A stretch of 25,443 nucleotides of DNA from Anaerolineae bacterium (lineage in GTDB: Bacteria; Chloroflexota; Anaerolineae; B4-G1; SLSP01), in assembly GCA_016934645.1 (NCBI GenBank), contig JAFGSL010000616.1:1-25443 (forward strand), given 5' to 3'. The position numbers were made by a program, and so were the translations under genes. Shown in pieces: positions 16,761 to 23,849 of this stretch. The notes below the pieces were generated by a model. It had not been told where the DNA came from, did not search any database, and saw only the letters and a list, made by a program, of their open reading frames with translations. Each line of letters starts with the position of its first letter. Positions within the stretch are counted from its first letter, which is position 1.

Positions 16761-19388
16761 TCACTGCACGTTGTCTTGCCAAGCAGAACTAGATGGCAGC
16801 GTTAGACAAAACGTAGCACCTTGTCCCAACTGCGATTCAACCCAAATGCGTCCGCCGTGCGTCTCGATAATACGCTTAACCAGCGCCAGGCCGACACCGG
16901 TGCCTTCGCTCTGGGGATCAAGTTTGTCGAACAAACCAAAGACCTTGTGATGATACTGCGGGTCGATGCCAATACCGTTGTCACGCACATAGAACACTGT
17001 CTCGTTACCATCCTGCCGTGCACCGATTTCGATTTGTCGTTGCGATTGGTCGCCCATAAACTTACAGGCATTATCCACCAAGTTCTGCACCACCTCCACT
17101 AGCCGCGCCCGGTCGCCGTGGACGGTAGGCAGGTCAGGAACAATGTCCACCTGCACCCCGTGCGCTGCAATGCGTCCCTGCGCCAATGCGACTGCCTCGT
17201 GGGCTATCTCTGCAAAAGAGACTTCCTCTGGTGGATTCATCAGCCGTCCGATGCGCGATAGTTCCAGCAACTCATCCAGCAGGCGTTGCATCCTGGCAAC
17301 AGCGGTATTGATATGCGTCATATCTTCTCTGGCTTGCTCCAGATCACCGGTCAACATATCCTGTTCCAAAAAGCCCGTAAAGCCGCTGATGGTGATTAAC
17401 GGGCTTTTCAAATCGTGGGAGACCGTGTAGGTGAAGCGTTCCAGCTCGGTGTTTTTGGCTTCGAGTTCGTTAATGAGGATTTGCTGCATCGCCTCGGCCT
17501 GCCTACGCTCGTTGATTTCTTGCTCCAGTTCGAGGGTGCGTTCGCGAACCTGCTGCTCGACGTGTGCATATGCTTGCACTAATGCTTCTTCAGCACGTTT
17601 TTGTTCCTGGAAAAGGAGCACACTTTTGAGCGCGCTGCTGATCTGCTCGCGCAGAATCTCGTAAACCGGGCTTTCTGCTGATCCCATTTCCAGAATTGCA
17701 AATCCAAGCTGGTCATTTTGGAAGTACAACGGCTCGACGATCCACGTATAGCGTCTGTCGTGGGGCCACATCTCAGGAGGCAGCAGCAGATTTGAGTGAA
17801 AACGTCTCTCGCTTGTATCCGCTTCGTAATCATGACCTGGGCTTGGCGACTCGGTTGTGTGATACGCCAGAACCAGACGTGACCATTCCGGTGCGGGTTG
17901 TGGATATTCGTATGGTTGTGGATCCTCATAGAGGGCAAGGTAACAAGCCGGTATGTCCAATTGTGTCATACACTCGACGATGATGTCCAGGAGGGTGGCG
18001 AAGTCGAAGGTAGTCATTAGCTTCTGACCGGATATTCTCATCACGATATGCTGTTGATCTGCCTGCATCTGGTGCTGTGCCTGCGCCTTCCGCATCGCTT
18101 CTCCGATGAACACACGTGCTTGATGCCAGAGATTGTCAACCCGGGTGCATAACGCGGGGTTACTAGAATGGGGGTGCAGGCGACGGCGCAGTGCAGAGAT
18201 GACGTCCTGCCATCGCGCAAGATCACCGCCATTTTGGATCACCTCGCGCAGGATTTTGTCCAGCGTGGACAGAAAGACGCCGGTTGATTCGTCGTCAATG
18301 TCTGACGCATAAGCAGTAAGCAAGTCTTCGATCCATTCGGCGGCTTCTTCCATTGCACCGAGGAGAGGGGCTAACTCGGCGACGATCTGCTCACGTTCGC
18401 TGACCAAAATGTATCCCGCCGCTTGGTCTCCTTCAGAGGGCACTACCGCGTTCGCCCTGGCGACGACCGGATCGGGGCAACCGCACGATTGCCGAATGAT
18501 CAGTTCGGTGGGGAGCAACACCTTTAGTGGCATTTCCTTCCCGGTGATCTTCGCCAGCAGCATCGTTAACCCCTGTGCGCCCAATTCGAACATCGATTGG
18601 TGCACCGTCGTCAGCGAGGGTATCGCCAGCCGGGACATAAGGGTGTCGTCGAAACCGGTCAGCGCCATATCGTAAGGGACGTGGATGCCGCGCTCTTGTA
18701 GTGCTTCTAATGCCCCAAGCGCCATATTGTCGTTGGAGGCAACGATGGCTTGTACATCGGCTTTGTGTTGATCAAGCAACACTTCGACGGCTTCTCTACC
18801 GGCGCGGACGGTCCAATCTCCGGAGATGACGAGGTCGGGATCGACCGCAATGTCGTTATCCTGGAGCGCTTGCACGTAAGCCTGGTAACGTGGTCTGGCC
18901 GTAGGGCGATTTTCCGGGCTATTGATGAAGGCAATCCGGCGAAGGTGATGATCTTGAATGAGGTGAACCACAGCATTGTAGAGGCCCGCTGTTTCGGTCG
19001 CGACCACCGTCGGGATATTCTCCAGGGATAGTCCGATGTGGACAAGGGGCAACTGGCTGTAACGTTGGTAAAATTCCAGGGTCTTGTGCATAGGGGCATA
19101 GGTGTTGATGGTACCCAGGATAATCAAACCATCGACGGTGTGGTTTGTGACCAGTTCGTAGAGAATGTTACGTTGCGTGTCGAATTGGTTGTAGAAAGTA
19201 TGGTATAGATGTCCACCGGTAAAACACAGCAGGTTTACATCTTGCTTTTCCGCCACCGACGTCACGCCGGCTAAGACCTGGGACAGATATGCTTGCTGCT
19301 CATTGGGCATGTTCTCGAAGAGCATTCCGATGGTCAGGCGGGCCGTGGACGATTGCGGCGTCTGGCTTGTGTTAGGCTTGGTATTCAT
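16761..19388 (-). CDS. HK-H: LacI-type ligand-binding domain fused to GAF-like domain and histidine kinase
   Basis: Predicted soluble 875-aa histidine kinase. I start it at the ATG at 19386-19388, 5 nt after the HK-I stop; an ATG at 19436 would add 16 residues that are only the shifted reading of the HK-I tail. Residues 17-300 are a LacI/PBP-type domain (RLTIGMLFENM, RRIAFINSPENRPTARPRYQAYVQAL, AIVASNDNMALGALEALQERGIHVP, GFDDTLMSRL, SLTTVHQS), closing with RQSCGC (299-304). A helical region (about 320-440), a GAF-like domain (455-595) and a coiled coil (596-645) follow, then the core: H658, N773, DNGIGI 803-808, GTGVGL 829-834. It lacks DNA-binding, signal-peptide and membrane segments. It is paralogous to HK-D along its full length apart from the PAS of HK-D. 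A cytosolic sugar-like ligand is plausible but unproven. Confidence 0.93.
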   Translation of the reverse strand: MNTKPNTSQTPQSSTARLTIGMLFENMPNEQQAYLSQVLAGVTSVAEKQDVNLLCFTGGHLYHTFYNQFDTQRNILYELVTNHTVDGLIILGTINTYAPMHKTLEFYQRYSQLPLVHIGLSLENIPTVVATETAGLYNAVVHLIQDHHLRRIAFINSPENRPTARPRYQAYVQALQDNDIAVDPDLVISGDWTVRAGREAVEVLLDQHKADVQAIVASNDNMALGALEALQERGIHVPYDMALTGFDDTLMSRLAIPSLTTVHQSMFELGAQGLTMLLAKITGKEMPLKVLLPTELIIRQSCGCPDPVVARANAVVPSEGDQAAGYILVSEREQIVAELAPLLGAMEEAAEWIEDLLTAYASDIDDESTGVFLSTLDKILREVIQNGGDLARWQDVISALRRRLHPHSSNPALCTRVDNLWHQARVFIGEAMRKAQAQHQMQADQQHIVMRISGQKLMTTFDFATLLDIIVECMTQLDIPACYLALYEDPQPYEYPQPAPEWSRLVLAYHTTESPSPGHDYEADTSERRFHSNLLLPPEMWPHDRRYTWIVEPLYFQNDQLGFAILEMGSAESPVYEILREQISSALKSVLLFQEQKRAEEALVQAYAHVEQQVRERTLELEQEINERRQAEAMQQILINELEAKNTELERFTYTVSHDLKSPLITISGFTGFLEQDMLTGDLEQAREDMTHINTAVARMQRLLDELLELSRIGRLMNPPEEVSFAEIAHEAVALAQGRIAAHGVQVDIVPDLPTVHGDRARLVEVVQNLVDNACKFMGDQSQRQIEIGARQDGNETVFYVRDNGIGIDPQYHHKVFGLFDKLDPQSEGTGVGLALVKRIIETHGGRIWVESQLGQGATFCLTLPSSSAWQDNVQ

Positions 19389-19393
19389 CAATG

Positions 19394-20956
19394 CTAATTC
19401 ACAGCGGGTAACTCGAACACAAAGCGTGTTCCACATGGCTGCCGCGGCTCGACCCAGATACGCCCGTCATGCCGTTCGTGGATGATGGACCAGCACAACC
19501 ATAGCCCCAGGCCAGTTCCCTCGCCCACCTCCTTGGTAGTAAAAAATGGCTCGAAGAGGTGGCTTTGTACATCTTCGGGGATACCGGGGCCGTTATCCTC
19601 TACCTCTACGCGTACGTTCGATTCAACGACCGTCGTGCGCAGGATCAACTGCGGGACATAGTCTGCCTCCGCTCCGGCGCGTTTATCGGCTGTGGCCTGG
19701 GCTGCATTGCGTACCAAATTGAGCAGGACTTGCTGAATTTGCTGGTTGTCACACGATACCTCAGGCAGCGGGGTCGTCAGTTCATACACGATCTCAATAT
19801 CGCGGAAGTCATACTGGCGCTTCAGATCGTAGTCTGTGGCAGCCAACTCGACTGTTTGTTTGAGGAGTACGTTCAGATTGCACGGCGCGTGGTTGGATGT
19901 TCCCTTTCGCGCAAAACTGAGCAAGTCGGAGACGATCTTCGCCGCGCGCGTGCCCATATTGCGGATACCCTGCAGATAGTCGAACAATCCGCGTTCCTTC
20001 ATGTAGGCTTCAAATCGTTCCGGATCGATACCGGCGGCGTCTAGCCGTGCCCGTGTGCGCGGACGTTGCGGGTTGAGGGCCAGTTCCAAAAACTGCGCCG
20101 ACTGCATCATCGCGCCGAGAGGGTTGTTGATTTCGTGTGCCATACCTGCCGCTAATCCGCCGACGCTTGCCAGCTTGGTCGCTTGTAGCATTGTGTCCTC
20201 TAGATGAACGCGTTGGGTCGCGTCATCAATGTTCAACACGACTCCGGTGATGGCCTCGGATAGGAGAGGAAAGACGTGGACATCGTAGTAGCGCACGCCT
20301 TCTGGTGTGTGTACCTCCTCGCGGTGGCGGTGTGCTACAGTCTGCGTCGCCAGGACCTTTTCAACCAGAGGGCGGTACTGCTCCAACTTAGGGCATAGTT
20401 CCCATAGCGGGTTATTTAGAAGTTGTTCCTTTGTGCAATGCGTAAACTGCTCGGCAGCGGGATTCCAGGTCAGCACGCGTGCTTCGGTATCCAGTGTGAT
20501 TAACGCAGAGGGCATAGAATCGGTGATATTTTGCAGGAGGTGCTGCAGCCGTATGATCTGCTGTTCGTTGCGACGGCGTTCAACGATGTAACGCCACTCG
20601 CGCAGCGCGCGCTCGGCGATATGTGGCATATCGATCAGCGTCTCTGCTGTTTTGACCACATAATCCAGCGCGCCAGCTTTCATAGCTTCCACAGCCACTT
20701 GCTCATTGCCGTGACTCGTCATCAGGATGACCGGGAAAGTCGGTTCCTGCTCAGGTTTGAACAAGACATCCACACCCTGGCCATCGGGGAGCAGCCAATC
20801 CGTGATCACCAAATCGACAGTTTGCGTTGCCAGGAGATCGTGCGCTTCACGCAGGTTGTGGGCGATGAGTAACTCAGCCTCTGGTATTCGCTGGCGAAAT
20901 GCGCGCCGGATCAATTCGACGTGGGAAACCTCATCTTCAACCAACAGTATGTACAT
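19394..20956 (-). CDS. HK-I: hybrid REC-PAS histidine kinase, first gene of the cluster
   Basis: Cytosolic 520-aa protein with an N-terminal receiver domain. REC (1-120) has acidic residues E7/D8, phospho-acceptor D53 in [10 protein letters not shown]80 and K102; K102 is followed by Thr instead of the usual Pro. PAS covers about 141-250 ([25 protein letters not shown]). The kinase is of a different type from the paralogous array: H274 in [10 protein letters not shown], a long insert in the dimerization helices (about 300-330), N417, DNGPGIP 454-460 and GTGLGL 480-485. GAGGAG lies 7 nt before the ATG. It leads the operon, so its REC could receive phosphate from the downstream kinases and tune its own kinase activity; this is inference. 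The nature of its final target is not visible. Confidence 0.95.
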   Translation of the reverse strand: MYILLVEDEVSHVELIRRAFRQRIPEAELLIAHNLREAHDLLATQTVDLVITDWLLPDGQGVDVLFKPEQEPTFPVILMTSHGNEQVAVEAMKAGALDYVVKTAETLIDMPHIAERALREWRYIVERRRNEQQIIRLQHLLQNITDSMPSALITLDTEARVLTWNPAAEQFTHCTKEQLLNNPLWELCPKLEQYRPLVEKVLATQTVAHRHREEVHTPEGVRYYDVHVFPLLSEAITGVVLNIDDATQRVHLEDTMLQATKLASVGGLAAGMAHEINNPLGAMMQSAQFLELALNPQRPRTRARLDAAGIDPERFEAYMKERGLFDYLQGIRNMGTRAAKIVSDLLSFARKGTSNHAPCNLNVLLKQTVELAATDYDLKRQYDFRDIEIVYELTTPLPEVSCDNQQIQQVLLNLVRNAAQATADKRAGAEADYVPQLILRTTVVESNVRVEVEDNGPGIPEDVQSHLFEPFFTTKEVGEGTGLGLWLCWSIIHERHDGRIWVEPRQPCGTRFVFELPAVN

Positions 20957-21041
20957 ACTTGCGCTCCTCAGTTTGTCAAGGGAATTTAGCGCGCTTCTCT
21001 CAAAATATCATGCGTTACTTGCAGGTTTATAAATATCAACT

Positions 21042-21047
21042 ATTATA
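21042..21047 (-). promoter_or_regulatory. Possible -10 element for the kinase operon
   Basis: Minus-strand TATAAT within the 12-bp palindrome TATTATATAATA (21041-21052), about 85 nt before the HK-I ATG. Only a weak -35-like TGGAAA lies 16 nt upstream. The surrounding AT-rich patch (about 21027-21055) stands out from the neighbouring coding DNA. Weak evidence. Confidence 0.35.
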
Positions 21048-21145
21048 TAATAAAGTACCGCGATTTCCAGACACAATCCTTACCTTTTGAGGGTGAGCTT
21101 TCGTCATCCTTGACAGCCTTGATATTTCAGAACTACCCGCCTCAG

Positions 21146-21173
21146 TTTTGATTTATCTATATTGGACTATAAT
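21146..21173 (+). promoter_or_regulatory. Possible sigma70-like promoter for HK-J
   Basis: TTTTGA at 21146-21151, a 16-nt spacer and a perfect TATAAT at 21168-21173. The start codon of HK-J lies 32 nt after the -10, giving a short leader without a clear Shine-Dalgarno motif. Together with the minus-strand element this makes 20957-21205 a divergent regulatory region. Confidence 0.5.
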
Positions 21174-21205
21174 AGTGTACATCCTTTTGATGAAAAGATA
21201 GATCA

Positions 21206-22978
21206 ATGCGCCAGAAAAGAATCTTAATTATTGATGATGAACTGTTGCTTCGGCGTGCACTGGCAGACTATCTGGAAGAGTGCGGGTACCATACCGTCAC
21301 CGCTGCTGATGGCGCTGAAGGGCTTACTACTGCGCGTTTAGAACACTTCGATGTGGTCTTGGTCGATCTGCGTATGCCGCGCGTCGATGGTCTAGAAGTG
21401 GTTGCCACGCTGAAAGCTGAACAACCTGAGTTGCCCGTGGTCGTTGTTTCTGGCACTGGTGTGCTGCAGGATGTGATCGAGGCGGTCCGTCGGGGTGCTT
21501 GGGATTATGTCACCAAGCCCGTGCGTGATATGGACGAGATCATTGTCATTATTGAGCGCGTGTTGGAACGCGCGCGCCTCATCGCCGAGCGTGACCGTTA
21601 TCAGCAAGAGCTGGAAAACCTCAATCGCGCATTGGAAATCACTGTCGCCCGCCAGACTGAGGATTTGCGCGTGCAGAACCGTGAATTGGCGGCGTTGAAC
21701 CATATCATCAGTGCTGCCGATGCGACGCTCGATCCGATTGAAATCTTGCGGGTGCTTTGTACTGAGCTGGCGCTGGCGCTATCCTTACCGCATGTCGTTG
21801 CCACTCTTGCCGAACCCGATGGTCTCACATTGAAAACTGTCGCCGAATATTGTCGCTACGATCGCAAGAGTTTTCTGGATCACATGGTGGCTTTGGTCGA
21901 ACCCGCTTTTGCTTACGTCATGCAACACCAACTACCGCTTTTCATAGAAGATGCGCAACAAGACTCCCGGTTAAGTGATCTCTCCGCCACGATGCACCTC
22001 CGCCAAACGGTTACCCTGCTTCTGGCCCCTGTGGTGGTGCGCGGTCACGTCATGAGCATCTTGGGATTAGAGACCACCGTCCCCCGTGTTTACAGTGACC
22101 GTGATATGAGTCTGATCGTGAACGCGGCTGCAGCAGCAGGACAGGCGTTGGAGGCGCTCAAGCTGCACGAGGAATTGCTCGCGCATGCCGATGCACTTGA
22201 GGCAACCGTTGCCCGGCGCACGGCCGAACTAAGCGTAGCACTCAAACAAGCCCAGGCTGCCGACGAAGCCAAGTCGCAATTTCTCAGCAGTGTGAGCCAC
22301 GAGTTACGCACCCCCCTCGCCAGCATCCGGCTCTACTTAGGGTTGCTTTCACAGGGGAGGATAGAGCATCGCCAACGCTACATGGAAAGCCTGGCGCGCG
22401 AAATCGAGCGGCTGCAGGTGTTGATTGAGGAGTTGCTCGATATTTCGCGGCTCGATCTGGAGAAGACTATCCCCCAGTGGCAGCCTGTGGACCTGAACGC
22501 ACTGTTGGCTACACTGGCCGAAGATCGCACCCGCCTGTTTACCGAGCGCGGCCTACACCTTCATCTCGAGACGGCAACGGAGCTCCCGACGGTTGCGGCT
22601 GATCCGGCCTTGCTGGAACAGGTTGCTACCAATTTACTCACCAACGCGCTGAACTACACCCCGCCTGGCGGAGAAGTCTGGTTGCATACGACTGCCGTCA
22701 CCCACGAGGCACAACCCTGGGTTATCTTTAAAGTGAAGGATACTGGCCCCGGTATTGCACCTGAAGAGCAGGAACAGTTATTCGAGCGGTTTTATCGCGG
22801 GGAGGCCGCGCGCGTGAGCAAAGCCCCCGGCACAGGATTGGGATTAGCTATCAGCCAGGGGATTGTTGACCTGCACCATGGGCGGATCACACTTGAGAGC
22901 ACCTTGGGTCAGGGTAGCGCCTTCTCCGTCTGGCTGCCTTGCAAACATTCAGGCAATGCCGAAGAAACAAGCACGTGA
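21206..22978 (+). CDS. HK-J: hybrid REC-GAF histidine kinase
   Basis: Cytosolic 590-aa protein, divergent from the kinase operon. REC (1-120) carries the full phosphorylation site: D10/D11, D54 in LVDLRMP, S82 and K104 followed by Pro. A coiled coil (122-165) leads to a GAF-like domain (about 168-318) and a second coiled coil (320-355). The kinase has H365 in SSVSHELRTPLASIRLYLG, N480, DTGPGIA 512-518 and GTGLGLAIS 542-550, followed by a normal C-terminus (GSAFSVWLP). The DHp is the common HisKA type, unlike the SHDLKSPL cores of the array. With REC at its N-terminus it can accept phosphate from another kinase and modulate its own autophosphorylation. Divergent placement next to HK-I suggests co-regulation. 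No membrane segment is present. Confidence 0.95.
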   Translation: MRQKRILIIDDELLLRRALADYLEECGYHTVTAADGAEGLTTARLEHFDVVLVDLRMPRVDGLEVVATLKAEQPELPVVVVSGTGVLQDVIEAVRRGAWDYVTKPVRDMDEIIVIIERVLERARLIAERDRYQQELENLNRALEITVARQTEDLRVQNRELAALNHIISAADATLDPIEILRVLCTELALALSLPHVVATLAEPDGLTLKTVAEYCRYDRKSFLDHMVALVEPAFAYVMQHQLPLFIEDAQQDSRLSDLSATMHLRQTVTLLLAPVVVRGHVMSILGLETTVPRVYSDRDMSLIVNAAAAAGQALEALKLHEELLAHADALEATVARRTAELSVALKQAQAADEAKSQFLSSVSHELRTPLASIRLYLGLLSQGRIEHRQRYMESLAREIERLQVLIEELLDISRLDLEKTIPQWQPVDLNALLATLAEDRTRLFTERGLHLHLETATELPTVAADPALLEQVATNLLTNALNYTPPGGEVWLHTTAVTHEAQPWVIFKVKDTGPGIAPEEQEQLFERFYRGEAARVSKAPGTGLGLAISQGIVDLHHGRITLESTLGQGSAFSVWLPCKHSGNAEETST

Positions 22979-23005
22979 TACGTGATCTTCTGCTCACGTA
23001 TCACG
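22974..23005 (+). terminator. Perfect 12-bp inverted repeat over the HK-J stop codon
   Basis: CGTGATACGTGA (22974-22985), an 8-nt loop, then TCACGTATCACG (22994-23005). The TGA stop of HK-J lies inside the left arm. The stem is only half GC and is followed by CTTCATAATTT rather than a T tract, so it is a poor classical terminator. It could instead protect the mRNA 3' end or be a protein-binding palindrome; each arm contains CGTGA twice. Confidence 0.45.
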
Positions 23006-23249
23006 CTTCATAATTTGCAGCAGATATACCTCTGCCTAAGCTACATCCAGTTCCTCTATAGGACCACGCGACGCAACTAGCTCCCCAGTTTATGCTTGCC
23101 AGGGATCATCATATCCCGGCGAAACGCGCAAGAACATCTTCTTTCATCACATTTACGACGAATACGAAATCAACATCGTCACAACCGGCATCTTATCGCT
23201 GCGATTCTCGTAGCGATGCGGCACATTAGCCTGAAACTTAAGGATCACA
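22979..23249. other. Intergenic stretch between HK-J and the LysE gene
   Basis: Apart from the right arm of the hairpin (to 23005) and the cupin remnant (23153-23239), no gene, clear promoter or repeat is seen here. The 23006-23152 part contains stops in all readable frames and nothing I recognise. Confidence 0.5.
23153..23239 (-). pseudogene. Remnant of a cupin-domain protein C-terminus
   Basis: On the minus strand, reading to a TAA at 23153-23155, the frame encodes FQANVPHRYENRSDKMPV and then VTMLISYSS. This matches the typical last strands of cupin domains found at the C-terminus of HTH-cupin regulators (pattern P-A-x-V-P-H-R-Y-x-N followed by a V-I-S-Y end). Upstream the frame enters the antisense of the LysE gene and no longer looks like a cupin, so only about 29 codons remain. 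The break lies almost exactly at the LysE start. HTH-cupin regulators often sit beside LysE-type exporters, which supports a degraded regulator. The assignment is by eye and short. Confidence 0.45.
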
Positions 23250-23849
23250 ATGAACATCAATCTATTCGCGTTCTTATCGTTTGTTTTCGTCACAACCTTT
23301 ACGCCGGGTCCCAACAACATCTCCAGCACATCGATGGGTGTGCTGCACGGATTCAAAAAGACGTGGCCCTACCGGCTGGGTATCGCGACCGGCTTCTTCT
23401 TCGTGATGCTACTCTGCGGCGCGATTTCCGGCACCTTGCAACGTATCTTCCCCACCTTCGAAACGGTCTTGCACTACGCAGGCGCGGTCTACATCCTGTG
23501 GCTGGCCTACGAAACGCTACGGACCACGTATACCTTCAAGGAAGGGGATCAGACGCTCTTGGGATTCAGCCGGGGGCTACTGCTCCAAATTCTGAATCCC
23601 AAGGTCGTCGTCTATGGGCTGACGCTATACTCGACGTTTTTGCTATCCGTGACACACAACGTCTTCTACACAATGCTCTCCGCGCTGTTTCTGGCTTCGA
23701 TGTCGCTTTGTTCCACCTCGACCTGGGCGCTATTCGGTTCGGCCATTCGTCATTACCTGCACTACCCTACTGTGCGGCGGGTCGTCAACGCGACACTGGC
23801 GCTGCTGTTGGTCTACACCGCTATCGAGCTTTCAGGGTTGATCGGCTGA
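23250..23849 (+). CDS. LysE/RhtB-family amino-acid exporter
   Basis: Membrane exporter of 199 aa, the usual length of the LysE/RhtB family, which moves amino acids or related metabolites out of the cell. The family signature FTPGPNN is at residues 17-23, followed by G-x8-P-x3-G-I-A-T-G (34-48) and the second conserved block LLLQILNPKVVVYGL. About six hydrophobic segments span the protein. AAGGAT lies 4 nt before the ATG. The last 29 nt overlap the 3' end of the GH31 gene on the other strand. The substrate cannot be told from sequence. No intact regulator is next to it; only the cupin remnant is. Confidence 0.92.
   Translation: MNINLFAFLSFVFVTTFTPGPNNISSTSMGVLHGFKKTWPYRLGIATGFFFVMLLCGAISGTLQRIFPTFETVLHYAGAVYILWLAYETLRTTYTFKEGDQTLLGFSRGLLLQILNPKVVVYGLTLYSTFLLSVTHNVFYTMLSALFLASMSLCSTSTWALFGSAIRHYLHYPTVRRVVNATLALLLVYTAIELSGLIG

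Larger units (their letters stand above)
104..17447 (-). repeat. Eight dispersed copies of a conserved kinase-core module (about 654 bp each)
   Basis: The stretch from ELERF(T/A)YTVSHD to the last ATPase strand recurs at about 104-760 (A), 2227-2880 (B, lacking ELERFTY), 4097-4750 (C), 5882-6535 (D), 8893-9546 (E), 12131-12781 (F), 13879-14529 (G) and 16797-17447 (H). DNA similarity is obvious by eye around the DHp, the LLELSRIGR segment and the ATP-binding boxes. The sequences between copies encode unrelated or differently arranged sensor domains. The copies can serve as substrates for recombination and gene conversion. Percent identities were not computed. Confidence 0.85.

Noticed and set aside
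16720..16782. TTG start for HK-G, adding 21 residues
   Set aside because: A rare start codon overlapping HK-H, with no ribosome site. The GTG at 16717-16719 has AAGGAG at good spacing.
19389..19436. Upstream ATG start for HK-H, adding 16 residues
   Set aside because: It overlaps the HK-I coding end by about 40 nt, has no ribosome site, and the added residues do not belong to the LacI domain. The ATG at 19386-19388 sits just after the HK-I stop.
23140..23214. Plus-strand peptide FFHHIYDEYEINIVTTG resembling the start of an AraC-type cupin
   Set aside because: It is short and lacks a start. The opposite strand gives a better and more specific cupin match (ANVPHRYENRSD), so this is taken as an antisense coincidence.
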